Of a stretch of DNA of 64,000 nt, positions 8,479-18,198 are shown piece by piece (the stretch's first letter is position 1; every line of letters starts with the position of its first letter). This stretch comes from Flavobacterium xinjiangense. GTDB lineage: Bacteria; Bacteroidota; Bacteroidia; Flavobacteriales; Flavobacteriaceae. Location of the stretch: contig NZ_FRCL01000008.1 of NCBI RefSeq assembly GCF_900142885.1, positions 62,001 to 126,000 on the forward strand, written 5' to 3'. The position numbers and the translations under genes are program-made. The notes under the pieces are model-generated. The model saw only the letters and a list, made by a program, of their open reading frames with translations, was not told where the DNA came from and did no database searches.

Positions 8479-9471
8479 ATGAGTGCAAACCTACCCCAAC
8501 ATAATACTGAAGATCAAGAAATTGATTTAACGCAAATTTCCAAAAAGATAAGAAGTTTTTTTGATAAAATTAATGCTCTTATATTCGATAGCATTCAGTT
8601 TTTTATAAAAAATGCGATTGTAATTTTATTTTTGGTCGTAGTTGGAGTTGGTATCGGATTATTTTTAGACCATACTCAAAAAAGCTATGATAGTCAAATT
8701 ATTGTAACACCAAATTTTGGCAGCACTGATTATTTGTATTCAAAAATTGATTTGATACAATCAAAAATCAATGAAGGAGACACGGTTTTTTTAAAAGAAA
8801 TGGTAGGTATCGATAAACCAAAGGAATTAAAAAAAATAGAGATAAAACCCATCACGGATGTTTATAAATTTATTGAAAACAAAACAGAAAATTTTGAATT
8901 AATAAAGTTGCTTTCTGCAGACGGCGATATTAATAAAATTCTTGAAGACAAGTTGACCAGTAAAAATTATACTTTTCATACTATCGCTTTAAAAACAAAT
9001 GGATTGACAAATGATAAAACAACTATTCAACCGTTATTAAATTATTTAAATAAATCTGATTATTTTACTAAAATTCAAAAGATATCGATTAAAAATGTTG
9101 AAATAAAGATGAGTCAAAATGATACTATTATTTCACAAATTAATAAAGTCTTAAATGGATTTTCCAATATGGTAAACGGTGCTCAAAAAAGTGATAAACT
9201 GGTTTATTATAATGAAAACACCCAGCTAAATGATGTTATTAAGACGAAGGATAATTTAATAAATGAACAAGGGATTCGTCGAATTAGTTTGGCAGGTTTT
9301 GATAAAATTGTTAAGGATAATAGTTTTATATTGAATGTGGAGAGCAAAAACACAATTAACGGAAAATTAAAATTAGTTTTGCCAATTTTGTTCCTTTTGA
9401 TTTTTATTCTAATACATTTTTTTATTGCTTTTTATCGAAAACAGTCTGTAAAAGCAAATTTAAACAATTAA
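8479..9471 (+). CDS. Wzz/PCP-like polysaccharide chain-length determinant, putative
   Basis: Two membrane helices (about residues 44-64 and 297-317) flank a large periplasmic domain of about 230 residues. This topology and the location directly before a flippase gene fit polysaccharide co-polymerases. The tyrosine-kinase extension of Wzc proteins is absent, and the Wzz proline-rich motif near the second helix is not obvious, so the family call is by architecture. It would control chain length of the exported polymer at the inner membrane. Confidence 0.6.
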   Translation: MSANLPQHNTEDQEIDLTQISKKIRSFFDKINALIFDSIQFFIKNAIVILFLVVVGVGIGLFLDHTQKSYDSQIIVTPNFGSTDYLYSKIDLIQSKINEGDTVFLKEMVGIDKPKELKKIEIKPITDVYKFIENKTENFELIKLLSADGDINKILEDKLTSKNYTFHTIALKTNGLTNDKTTIQPLLNYLNKSDYFTKIQKISIKNVEIKMSQNDTIISQINKVLNGFSNMVNGAQKSDKLVYYNENTQLNDVIKTKDNLINEQGIRRISLAGFDKIVKDNSFILNVESKNTINGKLKLVLPILFLLIFILIHFFIAFYRKQSVKANLNN

Positions 9472-9533
9472 TAATTTGGGTTTAAAATAGTGTTAATTAC
9501 ATTTAAATAGGGCAAATATGATCAAAATATAGG

Positions 9534-10772
9534 ATGTCGATGAATTTAAGTAGAACGAGATTAAACTTGATATCTAACTTTTTTTACATTGGTGTAATGA
9601 AGTTTTTGAATATTGGGTCTAAGTATATTCTGGTGGGTTACTTGATTAGAGTTTTGGGTGAGAATGGATACGGAACATTAACATGGGTCGACTCAATTGT
9701 TCAGTATTTTATAATGTTAATGAATTTTGGGTTTGATTTATATGCAGCTAAATATGTAGTTGAAAACAAAAACAATCATAAAGAGCTAAACAAAGCAATT
9801 TCCTGCATTTATTATATCAAAGGAATTTTATTTCTCATTTCCTTTATTTTATTGGTTCCACTCACTTTTAATATCGAAATCAACAACATTATTAATTTAA
9901 TTTTCTTAATGATGATTATGGGAATTGGGGAAGTATTGACTCCCATTTGGTTTTTTCAAGGTATTGAGAAAATGAAAACCATTACCGTTATTACTTTTTT
10001 CTCTAAACTAATCCTAGTTTTACTTACTTTTTTCTTTATCAAAAACAATGCAGATATTCAGTTATATATTTTGTTTTTAGTGATCACCAATATCATTTGG
10101 GGCTTTTTAGGTTTTTTAATGATGAAAAAAGAAGCCAACTTTAAATTTGTTGCGGTTACTTTTGATTTAATAAAAAGCTATTTAAAAGAAGGATACCTCT
10201 TTTTTATAGGCAAGTTTTCTACTTTTTTATTTAATCTGGGTACGATATTTTTAATAGGTTATTTGTTTACTAAAGGACAAGTTGCCGGCTTTGATATCGC
10301 TATTAAAATCGTTTTTGTTTTTATCATTCCATTTGAAATTTTGCATCAAGCACTTTTCCCTGTTATAATCAGAGGCGTAAGTAAAAACTTACTTCAAAAG
10401 ATTACAATTGCAACTTTTATTATTAGTACAATAACCTCCCTTTTGTTGTATGTTTTTTCTGAAAATGTAATTGTAATTTTTGGAGGAATTGAAATGTATA
10501 AATACAGTTATGTACTAAATTTACTTTTGATTTTAATTCCTATAGTAAGCTTAACAATAGTCATAGGAAATTGTATTCTTGTGGCAAACGGATATTATAA
10601 GCAGTACAATTGGTCTTTGATAATATCAGCAATAGTATTTATTTTCTTGTTGGTTGTTTTAAAAACCAGCAATCAATTGAATTTTTTAAATGTAATTATG
10701 ATTCGGGTTTTGGTAGATTTTATCCAATTACTAATTAGATTTTACTACAATTTTAAATTTAAAATAATTTAA
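9534..10772 (+). CDS. Oligosaccharide-unit flippase (Wzx/PST family)
   Basis: This integral membrane protein of 412 residues has about twelve hydrophobic helices and the N-terminal pattern of polysaccharide transporters (an amphipathic start, KFLNIGSKYI, and a YGTLTWVDSIVQYF segment). It should flip lipid-linked repeat units across the inner membrane in Wzy-dependent polysaccharide assembly. It lies between the Wzz-like gene and a secreted carbohydrate-binding lipoprotein gene. An ATGTCGATG start gives two possible initiation codons, two codons apart. Confidence 0.85.
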   Translation: MSMNLSRTRLNLISNFFYIGVMKFLNIGSKYILVGYLIRVLGENGYGTLTWVDSIVQYFIMLMNFGFDLYAAKYVVENKNNHKELNKAISCIYYIKGILFLISFILLVPLTFNIEINNIINLIFLMMIMGIGEVLTPIWFFQGIEKMKTITVITFFSKLILVLLTFFFIKNNADIQLYILFLVITNIIWGFLGFLMMKKEANFKFVAVTFDLIKSYLKEGYLFFIGKFSTFLFNLGTIFLIGYLFTKGQVAGFDIAIKIVFVFIIPFEILHQALFPVIIRGVSKNLLQKITIATFIISTITSLLLYVFSENVIVIFGGIEMYKYSYVLNLLLILIPIVSLTIVIGNCILVANGYYKQYNWSLIISAIVFIFLLVVLKTSNQLNFLNVIMIRVLVDFIQLLIRFYYNFKFKII

Positions 10773-10800
10773 ATAGTACAATAGAAGTGATTAAAAAAGT

Positions 10801-10808
10801 TAATTTTG
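10801..10808 (+). promoter_or_regulatory. Possible internal promoter before the DNRLRE lipoprotein
   Basis: TAATTTTG fits TAnnTTTG, 16 bases before the start codon at 10825. Expression of the lipoprotein may be partly uncoupled from the flippase gene. Confidence 0.35.
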
Positions 10809-10824
10809 AAAAAAAAGTATAAAA

Positions 10825-11445
10825 ATGAGAATAACTAACGTAGTGGCTTTGGGGCTTTTTACTTTGTTGTTGGCTTCTTGTTCTAAGAGCTCAAAGAAAT
10901 TAGTATTGGAAGCAAAAAATGGCAGCATAGAAGATGCTTTAATCTGTAAATTTTTACCGCATCAAAATTTTTATGAAGAAGAAAACATCCATTTATATTC
11001 ATCAAAACAAGGAGATTCTATAAATGTTAATAGGGTGGTTATTAATTTCAAGGAAATACCGGCTAATATAAAAGTAGATAGTGCTTTTTTACAATTAAAA
11101 TTCAATGCAAAATCTGCAATAGGTAAAGAAAGTTATGGTGAAAATGGTTTTATTATTAAACGTATAATCTCTCCTTGGGACGAGACCGAAGTGAATTGGG
11201 CAAATGCACCAATTACAACTGATAATAACCAGGTTTTTACGAATAAAACGGAACTTAACGAAGACCCAAAGAGAATTAATGTCACTAGATTAGTTCAAGA
11301 TTTTTCTGATGACAAAGACAATAGTTATGGATTTTTATTAAAGTTGATAGATGAAAATAGTAGTTCTTTAGTTCTTTTAGCATCAAGTAATAATAGTGAT
11401 GCAAGTTTAAGGCCTAAATTAAAAATATACTATTCAGATAAATAA
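10825..11445 (+). CDS. DNRLRE/CBM96-like carbohydrate-binding lipoprotein
   Basis: A lipoprotein signal peptide (LLAS|C, Cys19) is followed by a single DNRLRE-type beta-sandwich domain of about 175 residues. The hallmark SPWDETEVNWANAP lies near 115-128, and the domain ends in a strand rich in RPKLKIYY. Domains of this type are now grouped with carbohydrate-binding module family CBM96. It is exported and presumably outer-membrane anchored. Sitting inside an exopolysaccharide locus, it may bind the polymer at the cell surface; that role is an inference. Confidence 0.75.
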   Translation: MRITNVVALGLFTLLLASCSKSSKKLVLEAKNGSIEDALICKFLPHQNFYEEENIHLYSSKQGDSINVNRVVINFKEIPANIKVDSAFLQLKFNAKSAIGKESYGENGFIIKRIISPWDETEVNWANAPITTDNNQVFTNKTELNEDPKRINVTRLVQDFSDDKDNSYGFLLKLIDENSSSLVLLASSNNSDASLRPKLKIYYSDK

Positions 11446-11464
11446 TAAAACATTTTATTTTTAT

Positions 11465-12745
11465 TTGATGAAACTATATTTTAGAAAAACATCTTTGCCA
11501 GTCCTTTTTGAATTTATATTATTTATAAGTTTAGTGGAGACTAGTTTTTTTTATTTTTTTAAATTACTGGGCTATCGGCAATTTCAAATGATACCATACC
11601 TAAGGTTGGTGTCATTATTTTTCACCCTTTTATTCTTTCTCAAAAGTAAATTTTATCACAAGAATTTTTTTAAGATCAGTTTAAAAGCAAACTCAGAAAA
11701 CCTTTTGGTTTTAGGATGGGTAAGCTTTACTATTCTAGGTTTTTTGGTCGGCATACTGCACCGAAATTCCATTTTATATCTTTTTACAGATATGATTTAT
11801 ATCCTTTTTGGCTATTTTTTGTACCGGATTTTTTACAATAATCAAAAATTGCTAGATGAAATTACGGTTGAATTAACGCTAAGGCAGGAACATTATTTTG
11901 TTATCGCTATCTTATTTTTTTCAGTAATAGCAGTTTTTTTAAGTATTGATTTACCTTCTTTTACAATAGTTTTTACGCTAGTTTATGCATTATATCATTA
12001 CAATAAAAAAAATTATGGCTTGATGTTTTTGTATGTACTTCCTTTCTTTTTTCAAATACTTAAATCAAATAGAGCCTTGTTACTTGTTTTTATTTTGGTG
12101 TTGTTTTTTGCCTTTGTACAAAAAAGATTTTCAAAAAAAAATATCAATGATTTTCTGCTACTACTAGTAGTTTTTCTGCTGCTTTGTTTTTTCTTTTTGG
12201 ATGATATATTAAAGGTCATCATTAATTATTTCCCAGAGAATTCTACTCTAAAAGGCCGATTGGTTCAGATATATTTATTACTAAAAGGCAATGCAGATTG
12301 GAATTCTCCCGCATTACTGTCACTCAGCCAACGCATTGTTGAAGCAAAAGCGGTGATAATATATTGGTGCTTAAATCCCTTTAATTTTTTATTCGGAGGG
12401 GGAATGGGAGCTACAATTGAAGGTTTTTCTTTTAAAGATAGTGGAATCGCTGATTCTGCCTTATTAGGAAAAACAGCTATTCACAATATTCATTTATTGC
12501 CATTTTCCTTAATTTTTAGGTATGGAGTGATAGGGATTGGTCTATTTTTTATGCTGGTTTATAATTTATTTAAATATTTATTTAGAATCATTTTATGGGA
12601 ATCATCTTTGTTTAAAACATTGATTGTGTTTCAATTTTGTTGGATATTATATTCCTTTCCGGCTGCTTCGTATTTATGGACCTGCCCATTATTTTGGATA
12701 ACATTAGCTTATGTCTCAAATGAAAAAAGAATCAACTTTTCTTAA
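11465..12745 (+). CDS. Wzy-like polysaccharide polymerase, putative
   Basis: The 426-residue protein has 10 to 12 hydrophobic helices and a long periplasmic loop at about residues 255-330. That loop contains a glycine-rich FLFGGGMGATIEG segment and NIH, similar in layout to O-antigen polymerases. Wzy proteins join lipid-linked repeat units at the periplasmic face. Primary sequence conservation in this class is poor, so the call rests on topology and location. Its last 35 bases overlap the next gene. Confidence 0.65.
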   Translation: MMKLYFRKTSLPVLFEFILFISLVETSFFYFFKLLGYRQFQMIPYLRLVSLFFTLLFFLKSKFYHKNFFKISLKANSENLLVLGWVSFTILGFLVGILHRNSILYLFTDMIYILFGYFLYRIFYNNQKLLDEITVELTLRQEHYFVIAILFFSVIAVFLSIDLPSFTIVFTLVYALYHYNKKNYGLMFLYVLPFFFQILKSNRALLLVFILVLFFAFVQKRFSKKNINDFLLLLVVFLLLCFFFLDDILKVIINYFPENSTLKGRLVQIYLLLKGNADWNSPALLSLSQRIVEAKAVIIYWCLNPFNFLFGGGMGATIEGFSFKDSGIADSALLGKTAIHNIHLLPFSLIFRYGVIGIGLFFMLVYNLFKYLFRIILWESSLFKTLIVFQFCWILYSFPAASYLWTCPLFWITLAYVSNEKRINFS

Positions 12746-13919
12746 CAGTATTTTATACGCTATAGCTTTTTTTATACTGTTGCCTAATAGTATAAAGGAA
12801 TTGCCATTTGTTGCATTAGGATTGTTTTCTATAATTGTTTTTATTAAAGAAAGACAGATTGATACGAAAGCGTTTATAATATTGGCACTTTTTTTTGTTG
12901 TAAATCTAATCAGTTTGCTATACTCCAAAGATTTACCCTATGGACTAAAGCGAATAGAAGGATTTCTTCCATTGCTGTATCTTGCTTTTTCGTATTGTGT
13001 ATTCTCAAAAATGGAATTGAGATTTGACAGAAAATTTGTAGAGAAGTGGATATTAATTTTTAACGGATCTAACTTTGTTTTTTTAATAATTGTCGGTTTC
13101 TATTTTTATTACCAAAGCATTCCCATATCGTACAATTCAATCCGGACTGTATTTGATGAAATACCGATGATTAATATGCACCCGATTTACCTATCTATTA
13201 CATCAGTTTTGGGTTTAATGTCTTGTATTTATATTTTCACGAAGAACCAGAAAATGGTCGCATTTTTGATTATAGTAAATGTTGTTTTGCTATATCTTAC
13301 CGGAGCAAGGTCTACTTTTATTGGTTTTTTTATAATTTTTTTTATGGTTCTATTCTTTGGAAGATTATCTTTAAAAATAAAATTTATGCTAGGAATCATT
13401 TCATGTTTGATAATATATGTTCTTTTTGGATTCAATAGTGATTTCAAGAAGAGATTCCGAGAAATGATTATTCCAGTTTCCTATGCTGTTGTAAATCCAA
13501 ATAATTCTACAAGTATTCGATTTGCAGTTTGGGATTGTGCTCTTCAGAAAATTAAAAGTTCAAATCATTTAATAGGGAATGGGGTTGGTGATGTTCCCTC
13601 TATTTTGCAGGAATGTTATGATACGCAATACCCTGAGTTGGGTAAGTATTACAATTCTCATAATCAGTATTTTAGTATTATTTTAGGAACGGGTTTAATT
13701 GGCCTTTTCAGTTTCATGCTTTTTTTTGTTTCCCTTTTCAGTTGTGCTCTGAAAAATAAAAATAAATTCCTGCTAGTACTTATTTTATTTTATCTCTATA
13801 TTTTTAATTTTGAGAATGTATTAGAGCGAAAATACGGGGTTTTATTAATGCTGTTTTTCTTGTTTTTCGTTTTTAATATATTTACCAAACCAGCAAATAA
13901 ACCTGTTGAAATTGTTTAA
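12711..13919 (+). CDS. O-antigen ligase family (Wzy_C) membrane protein
   Basis: The 402-residue protein has about ten membrane helices. A central segment with LTGARSTFIGFF (around residue 200) and the GNGVGDVPSIL ... YNSHNQYF loop (around 295-325) matches the Wzy_C/WaaL pattern, with its conserved Arg and His. It is either the polymerase of the locus or a ligase attaching finished polymer to an acceptor. The start overlaps the preceding gene by 35 bases, suggesting translational coupling of two related membrane enzymes. Confidence 0.78.
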   Translation: MSQMKKESTFLNSILYAIAFFILLPNSIKELPFVALGLFSIIVFIKERQIDTKAFIILALFFVVNLISLLYSKDLPYGLKRIEGFLPLLYLAFSYCVFSKMELRFDRKFVEKWILIFNGSNFVFLIIVGFYFYYQSIPISYNSIRTVFDEIPMINMHPIYLSITSVLGLMSCIYIFTKNQKMVAFLIIVNVVLLYLTGARSTFIGFFIIFFMVLFFGRLSLKIKFMLGIISCLIIYVLFGFNSDFKKRFREMIIPVSYAVVNPNNSTSIRFAVWDCALQKIKSSNHLIGNGVGDVPSILQECYDTQYPELGKYYNSHNQYFSIILGTGLIGLFSFMLFFVSLFSCALKNKNKFLLVLILFYLYIFNFENVLERKYGVLLMLFFLFFVFNIFTKPANKPVEIV

Positions 13920-13922
13920 TTC

Positions 13923-15014
13923 TTGATGCAAAATAAAATTTTAATTATCGGTCCGTTCCCGCCACCAATATCTGGCGTTAGCATCGCGAATCAAGTTATG
14001 TCCAAAGGATTGCAGAAGAAAAACTGGAAAGTTGATAAAATAAACTCTGAATATTCAGTAAACATTACTCATGAACATGGTCAAATTAGTTTTAGAAAAT
14101 TTTACTTCATTAAAACGTATTTGCTTGTTGGTAAAGTCTTGTTTTCAAAAATTATTTATATTACCATAGGCCAATCCTATTTTGGAGTTTTAAAATATCT
14201 TCCTTTTATACTAGTAGCGAAGCTGGCAAGAAAAAAACTAGTAGTACACTTACACGGAAATCACCTGCTTAAGGAGTATAATGCGTTAAAAGGTCTTAAA
14301 AGAATCATTTTTCACAAGATTATTTCAATGTTTGATTACGGGATTGTTTTATCGGAATCACTGCGTAAAAACTTCGAACCATTCTTAAAAAAAGAAGCTG
14401 TTTTTGAGTTGCATAATTTTTTTGAAGCGTCATTAATTCTCCCTCCAGAAAAATTAATTCCACAAAAAAATTACTCGGAGTTAAGAGTTGTATTTTTGAG
14501 TAATTTAATAAAAGAGAAAGGAATTAATGTTTTATTGGAAGCAGTAATAAAATTAAAGTCCAAAGGAATAAATATTCAATTGAAGGTGGCGGGAAACACC
14601 ATTAAAGAAAATGATTTATCTCGTTATTTTAATACCTTAGATGGTGTTGATTATGTGGGCGTTGTTCACGGCAAGGAAAAACAGGAATTATTGCTTTGGA
14701 GTACTGTTTTTTGTTTACCCACCTATTACAAAATGGAAGGTCAACCCATTAGCATATTAGAGGCAATGGCGATGGGAAATTTAATACTCACAACAAACCA
14801 TGCAGGAATCACAGATGTTTGTAAAGAACAAAATGCTGTCTTCTGTGAAAAAGAAAGTATAGAAGATTTGGCAAATAAGTTAGAAGAATTAGTTGATGAC
14901 CAAAATCAGATTCGAAAAAAAGGACTGCTAAACATGCAATATGCAAATTCTAGTTTTACAGAGGAATTGTTTATTGAAAACGCAAATAAAATTTTATTAC
15001 AATGTATCAACTAA
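13923..15014 (+). CDS. Glycosyltransferase family 4 (GT-B)
   Basis: This 363-residue retaining glycosyltransferase of the cytoplasm or inner-membrane face opens with the GPFPPPISGVSIANQV segment typical of GT4 enzymes. Its C-terminal half has the nucleotide-sugar site with the E-x7-E motif in EGQPISILEAMA (near 273-285). It should add one sugar to the lipid-linked repeat unit. It starts 3 bases after the previous stop and overlaps the WcaF-like gene by 13 bases. Confidence 0.85.
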   Translation: MMQNKILIIGPFPPPISGVSIANQVMSKGLQKKNWKVDKINSEYSVNITHEHGQISFRKFYFIKTYLLVGKVLFSKIIYITIGQSYFGVLKYLPFILVAKLARKKLVVHLHGNHLLKEYNALKGLKRIIFHKIISMFDYGIVLSESLRKNFEPFLKKEAVFELHNFFEASLILPPEKLIPQKNYSELRVVFLSNLIKEKGINVLLEAVIKLKSKGINIQLKVAGNTIKENDLSRYFNTLDGVDYVGVVHGKEKQELLLWSTVFCLPTYYKMEGQPISILEAMAMGNLILTTNHAGITDVCKEQNAVFCEKESIEDLANKLEELVDDQNQIRKKGLLNMQYANSSFTEELFIENANKILLQCIN

Positions 15015-15538
15015 AAAAGTTTAAACTTCCTAAAGGATTTAGGGGAAGAAATGCATTTACAGTACAACTTTGGTGGCTGGTTTACTATTTTTTATTTAAA
15101 CCGTCACCCCAGATTATGTATAGCTGGAGACGATTTTTATTAAGGATTTTTGGGTCAAAAATTGGGAAAAAGGTAATTTTGAGACCATCTTGTCAAATAA
15201 CGTATCCTTGGAAATTGGAAATTGGAGACTATTCTTGGATTGGAGATGAAGTTGTTTTATATACGCTAGGTGAAATAAAAATAGGAAGCAATACCGTTAT
15301 TTCACAAAGAAGTTATTTATGTACAGGTTCTCATGATTACAGGAAAACGGATTTCCCAATTTTTGTAAAACCAATACATATTCATGATTCCTGCTGGTTA
15401 GCGGCAGATGTTTTTGTTTCTCCTGGCGTAGAAATCGTTGATGATGTTATTATAGGAGCCAGATCTTCGGTTTTTAAAAGTATTTTAGAAAAAGGAGTTT
15501 ATAAAGGCAATCCTTTAAAAAAGAATAAACATGAATAA
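15002..15538 (+). CDS. WcaF-like hexapeptide-repeat acetyltransferase
   Basis: The 178-residue protein is of the left-handed beta-helix acyltransferase family closest to colanic acid acetyltransferase WcaF. The N-terminal FRGRNAF and YSWRRFLLRIFG segments, the hexapeptide repeats from about residue 55, the catalytic-site region CTGSHDY and the end KGNPLK all fit. It probably acetylates a sugar of the repeat unit from acetyl-CoA. It sits between two glycosyltransferase genes, with 9 bases to the next. Confidence 0.88.
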   Translation: MYQLKKFKLPKGFRGRNAFTVQLWWLVYYFLFKPSPQIMYSWRRFLLRIFGSKIGKKVILRPSCQITYPWKLEIGDYSWIGDEVVLYTLGEIKIGSNTVISQRSYLCTGSHDYRKTDFPIFVKPIHIHDSCWLAADVFVSPGVEIVDDVIIGARSSVFKSILEKGVYKGNPLKKNKHE

Positions 15539-15547
15539 ATGTAGCAA

Positions 15548-16750
15548 ATGAATATAACAATAATAAGCAACCATTATTACCCTGAGGATAGTGGAATTGG
15601 ACTATATTCTACAGGAATGGCTGAATTTTTGGCCAAAAAACATATTGTTAAAGTGATTGCTGCAACTCCCTATTATCCACAATGGAAAATCTACCCAGAA
15701 TACGACAAAAAAGGACTCTTTAGCACAGAAATTGTCAATGACGTGGAAATCTTTAGGTTCAAACAATTCACGCCTGCTATCCCAACATTTAAAGGAAGAA
15801 TATTTCAAATGATTCATTTTTTTATTGGTTCGTTCATTAATATTTTTAAAATAAAAAAAAATGATATTGTCATTGTTGTAATGCCTTTTACAATATCCGC
15901 AATTTTAGGTTGGTTGGTAAAAACATTTCGTGGAGGCAAACTTTGGATTCACGTTCAGGATTTTGAATTTGATGCTGCTTTTGAAACTGGAATTTCGAAA
16001 AAAATAGGGATCTTACCTAGCGTTGTTTTTAAAATTGAGCTATTTATGTTTAATCGAGCTGATTTTACTAGCACAATCAGCAACGGGATGCTAAACAAAT
16101 TAGAATCTAAAACAAATACAAAAAAATACTTTTTCCCAAATTGGATCGACCATTCGATGATAAATACTGATCGGGCAAAGCCAAGTCCTTTATTCGATTC
16201 TTCTAAATTTAATGTTTTGTATTCTGGAAACATTGGCGCCAAGCAGGATTGGGATTTTTTCGTTGACTTTGTGAGTGCTTGTCAAGAAATGAATCACGTT
16301 CAGATTTATTTGATTGGCGAAGGTGCAAAACGAAAAGAAGTGGTGGAGAGTTTGAAACAATTTCAAAATTGTAAATATTATCCGCCCGTTCGTTACGAAG
16401 AATTAAATGATTTGTTGTGCAATGCAGATTTGCATGTGCTTTTTCAGAAAAACGCAGTTGTTGATACCGTAATGCCATCAAAAATATTAGGAATGATGGC
16501 TAGTGCTAAACCATCAATTGTTACTGGGAATGAATATTCGGAGGTGCGACACAATCTTGAAATTTCAGAAGGGGGATTTTATTTTCATCAAGATACAAAA
16601 CTTCATGAAATAATGGGAGTTCTTAAGAATTTAATTGAAAACCCAGAGCAGTCTACGATTATGGGGGATAAAGCAAGAAAATTTGTAATTGAAAAATATT
16701 CGATTGAAAGTGTATTGAGTCAATTTCAAAAGGATATTGAAAACAGTTGA
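15548..16750 (+). CDS. WcaI-like glycosyltransferase (GT4)
   Basis: The 400-residue GT-B enzyme starts with the NHYYPEDSGIGLYSTGMAEFL type segment characteristic of colanic acid WcaI enzymes. A nucleotide-sugar-binding C-terminal domain (YSGNIGAKQDW near 222, MPSKILGMMASAKP near 310-325) follows. It is predicted to add a sugar to the lipid-linked intermediate. Together with the WcaF-like gene upstream it gives the locus a colanic-acid-like flavour. Confidence 0.85.
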   Translation: MNITIISNHYYPEDSGIGLYSTGMAEFLAKKHIVKVIAATPYYPQWKIYPEYDKKGLFSTEIVNDVEIFRFKQFTPAIPTFKGRIFQMIHFFIGSFINIFKIKKNDIVIVVMPFTISAILGWLVKTFRGGKLWIHVQDFEFDAAFETGISKKIGILPSVVFKIELFMFNRADFTSTISNGMLNKLESKTNTKKYFFPNWIDHSMINTDRAKPSPLFDSSKFNVLYSGNIGAKQDWDFFVDFVSACQEMNHVQIYLIGEGAKRKEVVESLKQFQNCKYYPPVRYEELNDLLCNADLHVLFQKNAVVDTVMPSKILGMMASAKPSIVTGNEYSEVRHNLEISEGGFYFHQDTKLHEIMGVLKNLIENPEQSTIMGDKARKFVIEKYSIESVLSQFQKDIENS

Positions 16751-16867
16751 ACGTACTATTTTCAAAATTAAGACCATTTGTTGTGATTTTAAATATGATT
16801 TAAAAAGCTTGTTTTTATAATACAAATATTAACGGTTTATTATACCTTGCCATCGTAAAATTGACTT

Positions 16868-17851
16868 ATGAAAAGAATACTTATTACCGGAGCCGCAGGA
16901 TTTTTAGGATCACATCTTTGTGACCGTTTTATAAAAGATGGTTATTTTGTTATTGGCATGGATAATCTTATTACAGGTGATTTAAAAAACATAGAACATT
17001 TATTCAAATTAGAACATTTCGAATTTTATCACCATGATATTACAAAATTTGTGCATATTCCCGGAGATTTAGATTATATATTACATTTTGCATCACCAGC
17101 CAGTCCTATTGATTATTTAAAAATTCCGATACAAACCTTAAAAGTGGGTTCACTTGGGACGCATAATCTTTTAGGATTGGCACGTGTCAAAAAGGCGAGA
17201 ATCCTTATTGCATCCACCTCGGAGGTTTATGGAGATCCATTGGTTCATCCGCAAACAGAAGAATATTACGGAAATGTAAACACCATAGGACCAAGAGGTG
17301 TTTACGATGAAGCCAAACGTTTTCAGGAATCCATAACAATGGCGTACCATACTTTTCACGGAGTAGAAACCCGAATCGTTAGAATTTTTAATACGTACGG
17401 TCCAAGAATGAGACTCAATGACGGTAGAGTTATTCCTGCTTTTATAGGTCAGGCGCTTCGTGGTGAAGACTTAACTATTTTTGGGGACGGAATGCAAACG
17501 CGCTCTTTTTGTTATGTTGATGATCAGGTCGAAGGTATTTTTAGATTATTGCATTCTGATTATGTTTTGCCAGTCAATATTGGTAATCCAGACGAAATTA
17601 CCATAAAAGATTTTGCTGAAGAAATTATAAAACTGACAGGAACCAATCAGAAAGTGGTTTATTTTCCTTTGCCAATAAATGATCCGTTGCAACGTCAGCC
17701 GGATATTACAAAAGCAAGAAAATTGTTGGGTTGGGAAGCAAAGGTAGATCGAGCCGAGGGAATGAAAATCACTTACGACTATTTTAAATCATTGTCTAAA
17801 GAAGAACTTTCTAAAGAAGAACATAAAGATTTTTCGGGTTATATAAAGTAA
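16868..17851 (+). CDS. UDP-glucuronate decarboxylase (UXS-type SDR)
   Basis: This extended short-chain dehydrogenase of 327 residues converts UDP-glucuronate to UDP-xylose. The NAD-binding [10 protein letters not shown] (8-17), the STSEVYGDP segment near 116-124, the catalytic YDEAK (Tyr146, Lys150) and the [10 protein letters not shown] block specific for UXS enzymes are all present. It implies a xylose-containing (or UDP-4-keto-pentose-derived) polymer. No UDP-glucose dehydrogenase is in the window. It is separated by about 120 bases from the WcaI-like gene and probably has its own promoter. Confidence 0.9.
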   Translation: MKRILITGAAGFLGSHLCDRFIKDGYFVIGMDNLITGDLKNIEHLFKLEHFEFYHHDITKFVHIPGDLDYILHFASPASPIDYLKIPIQTLKVGSLGTHNLLGLARVKKARILIASTSEVYGDPLVHPQTEEYYGNVNTIGPRGVYDEAKRFQESITMAYHTFHGVETRIVRIFNTYGPRMRLNDGRVIPAFIGQALRGEDLTIFGDGMQTRSFCYVDDQVEGIFRLLHSDYVLPVNIGNPDEITIKDFAEEIIKLTGTNQKVVYFPLPINDPLQRQPDITKARKLLGWEAKVDRAEGMKITYDYFKSLSKEELSKEEHKDFSGYIK

Positions 17852-18198
17852 ATATATTTGCTTTTAGAAGAGATCTCGCTTTCATTGTTTTGTAATCGTA
17901 TTGCGGGATTCCCATTTGTAAATAGAATAAATTATAGATTTATCTGATAAAAAGAATAATATGCATTGGATTATAAATTAATTTGGGGATTTATAAGAGA
18001 TTGTATAGTTTTAATATACATTGAATCTTTCATTAAATAGAAAAATAGCAACATATTTACGTACTATAATTTTTTGTGGTTCCTTCAAAGTAGTTAAGTA
18101 CCAAATTTTTGATTTCAATAATAAGAACATTTTATTATTTTTAATTCTGTAAGTTGTTATTTAACATTGCTGTTCGCCTGCAAAACAAATTAAATATT
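17852..18198. other. Gene-free stretch upstream of the priming transferase
   Basis: About 350 A+T-rich bases with no convincing gene on either strand. The length suggests a regulated leader for the next gene. I saw no riboswitch consensus, strong hairpin or perfect TAnnTTTG box in it. Confidence 0.5.

Noticed and set aside
13223..13447. Overlapping frames on both strands within the Wzy_C gene
   Set aside because: They are shadows of the membrane-protein gene with no independent start signals or recognisable protein sequence.
18154..18198. TTG start for the priming glycosyltransferase
   Set aside because: It would add 15 unlikely residues. ATG 18199 gives a natural beginning.
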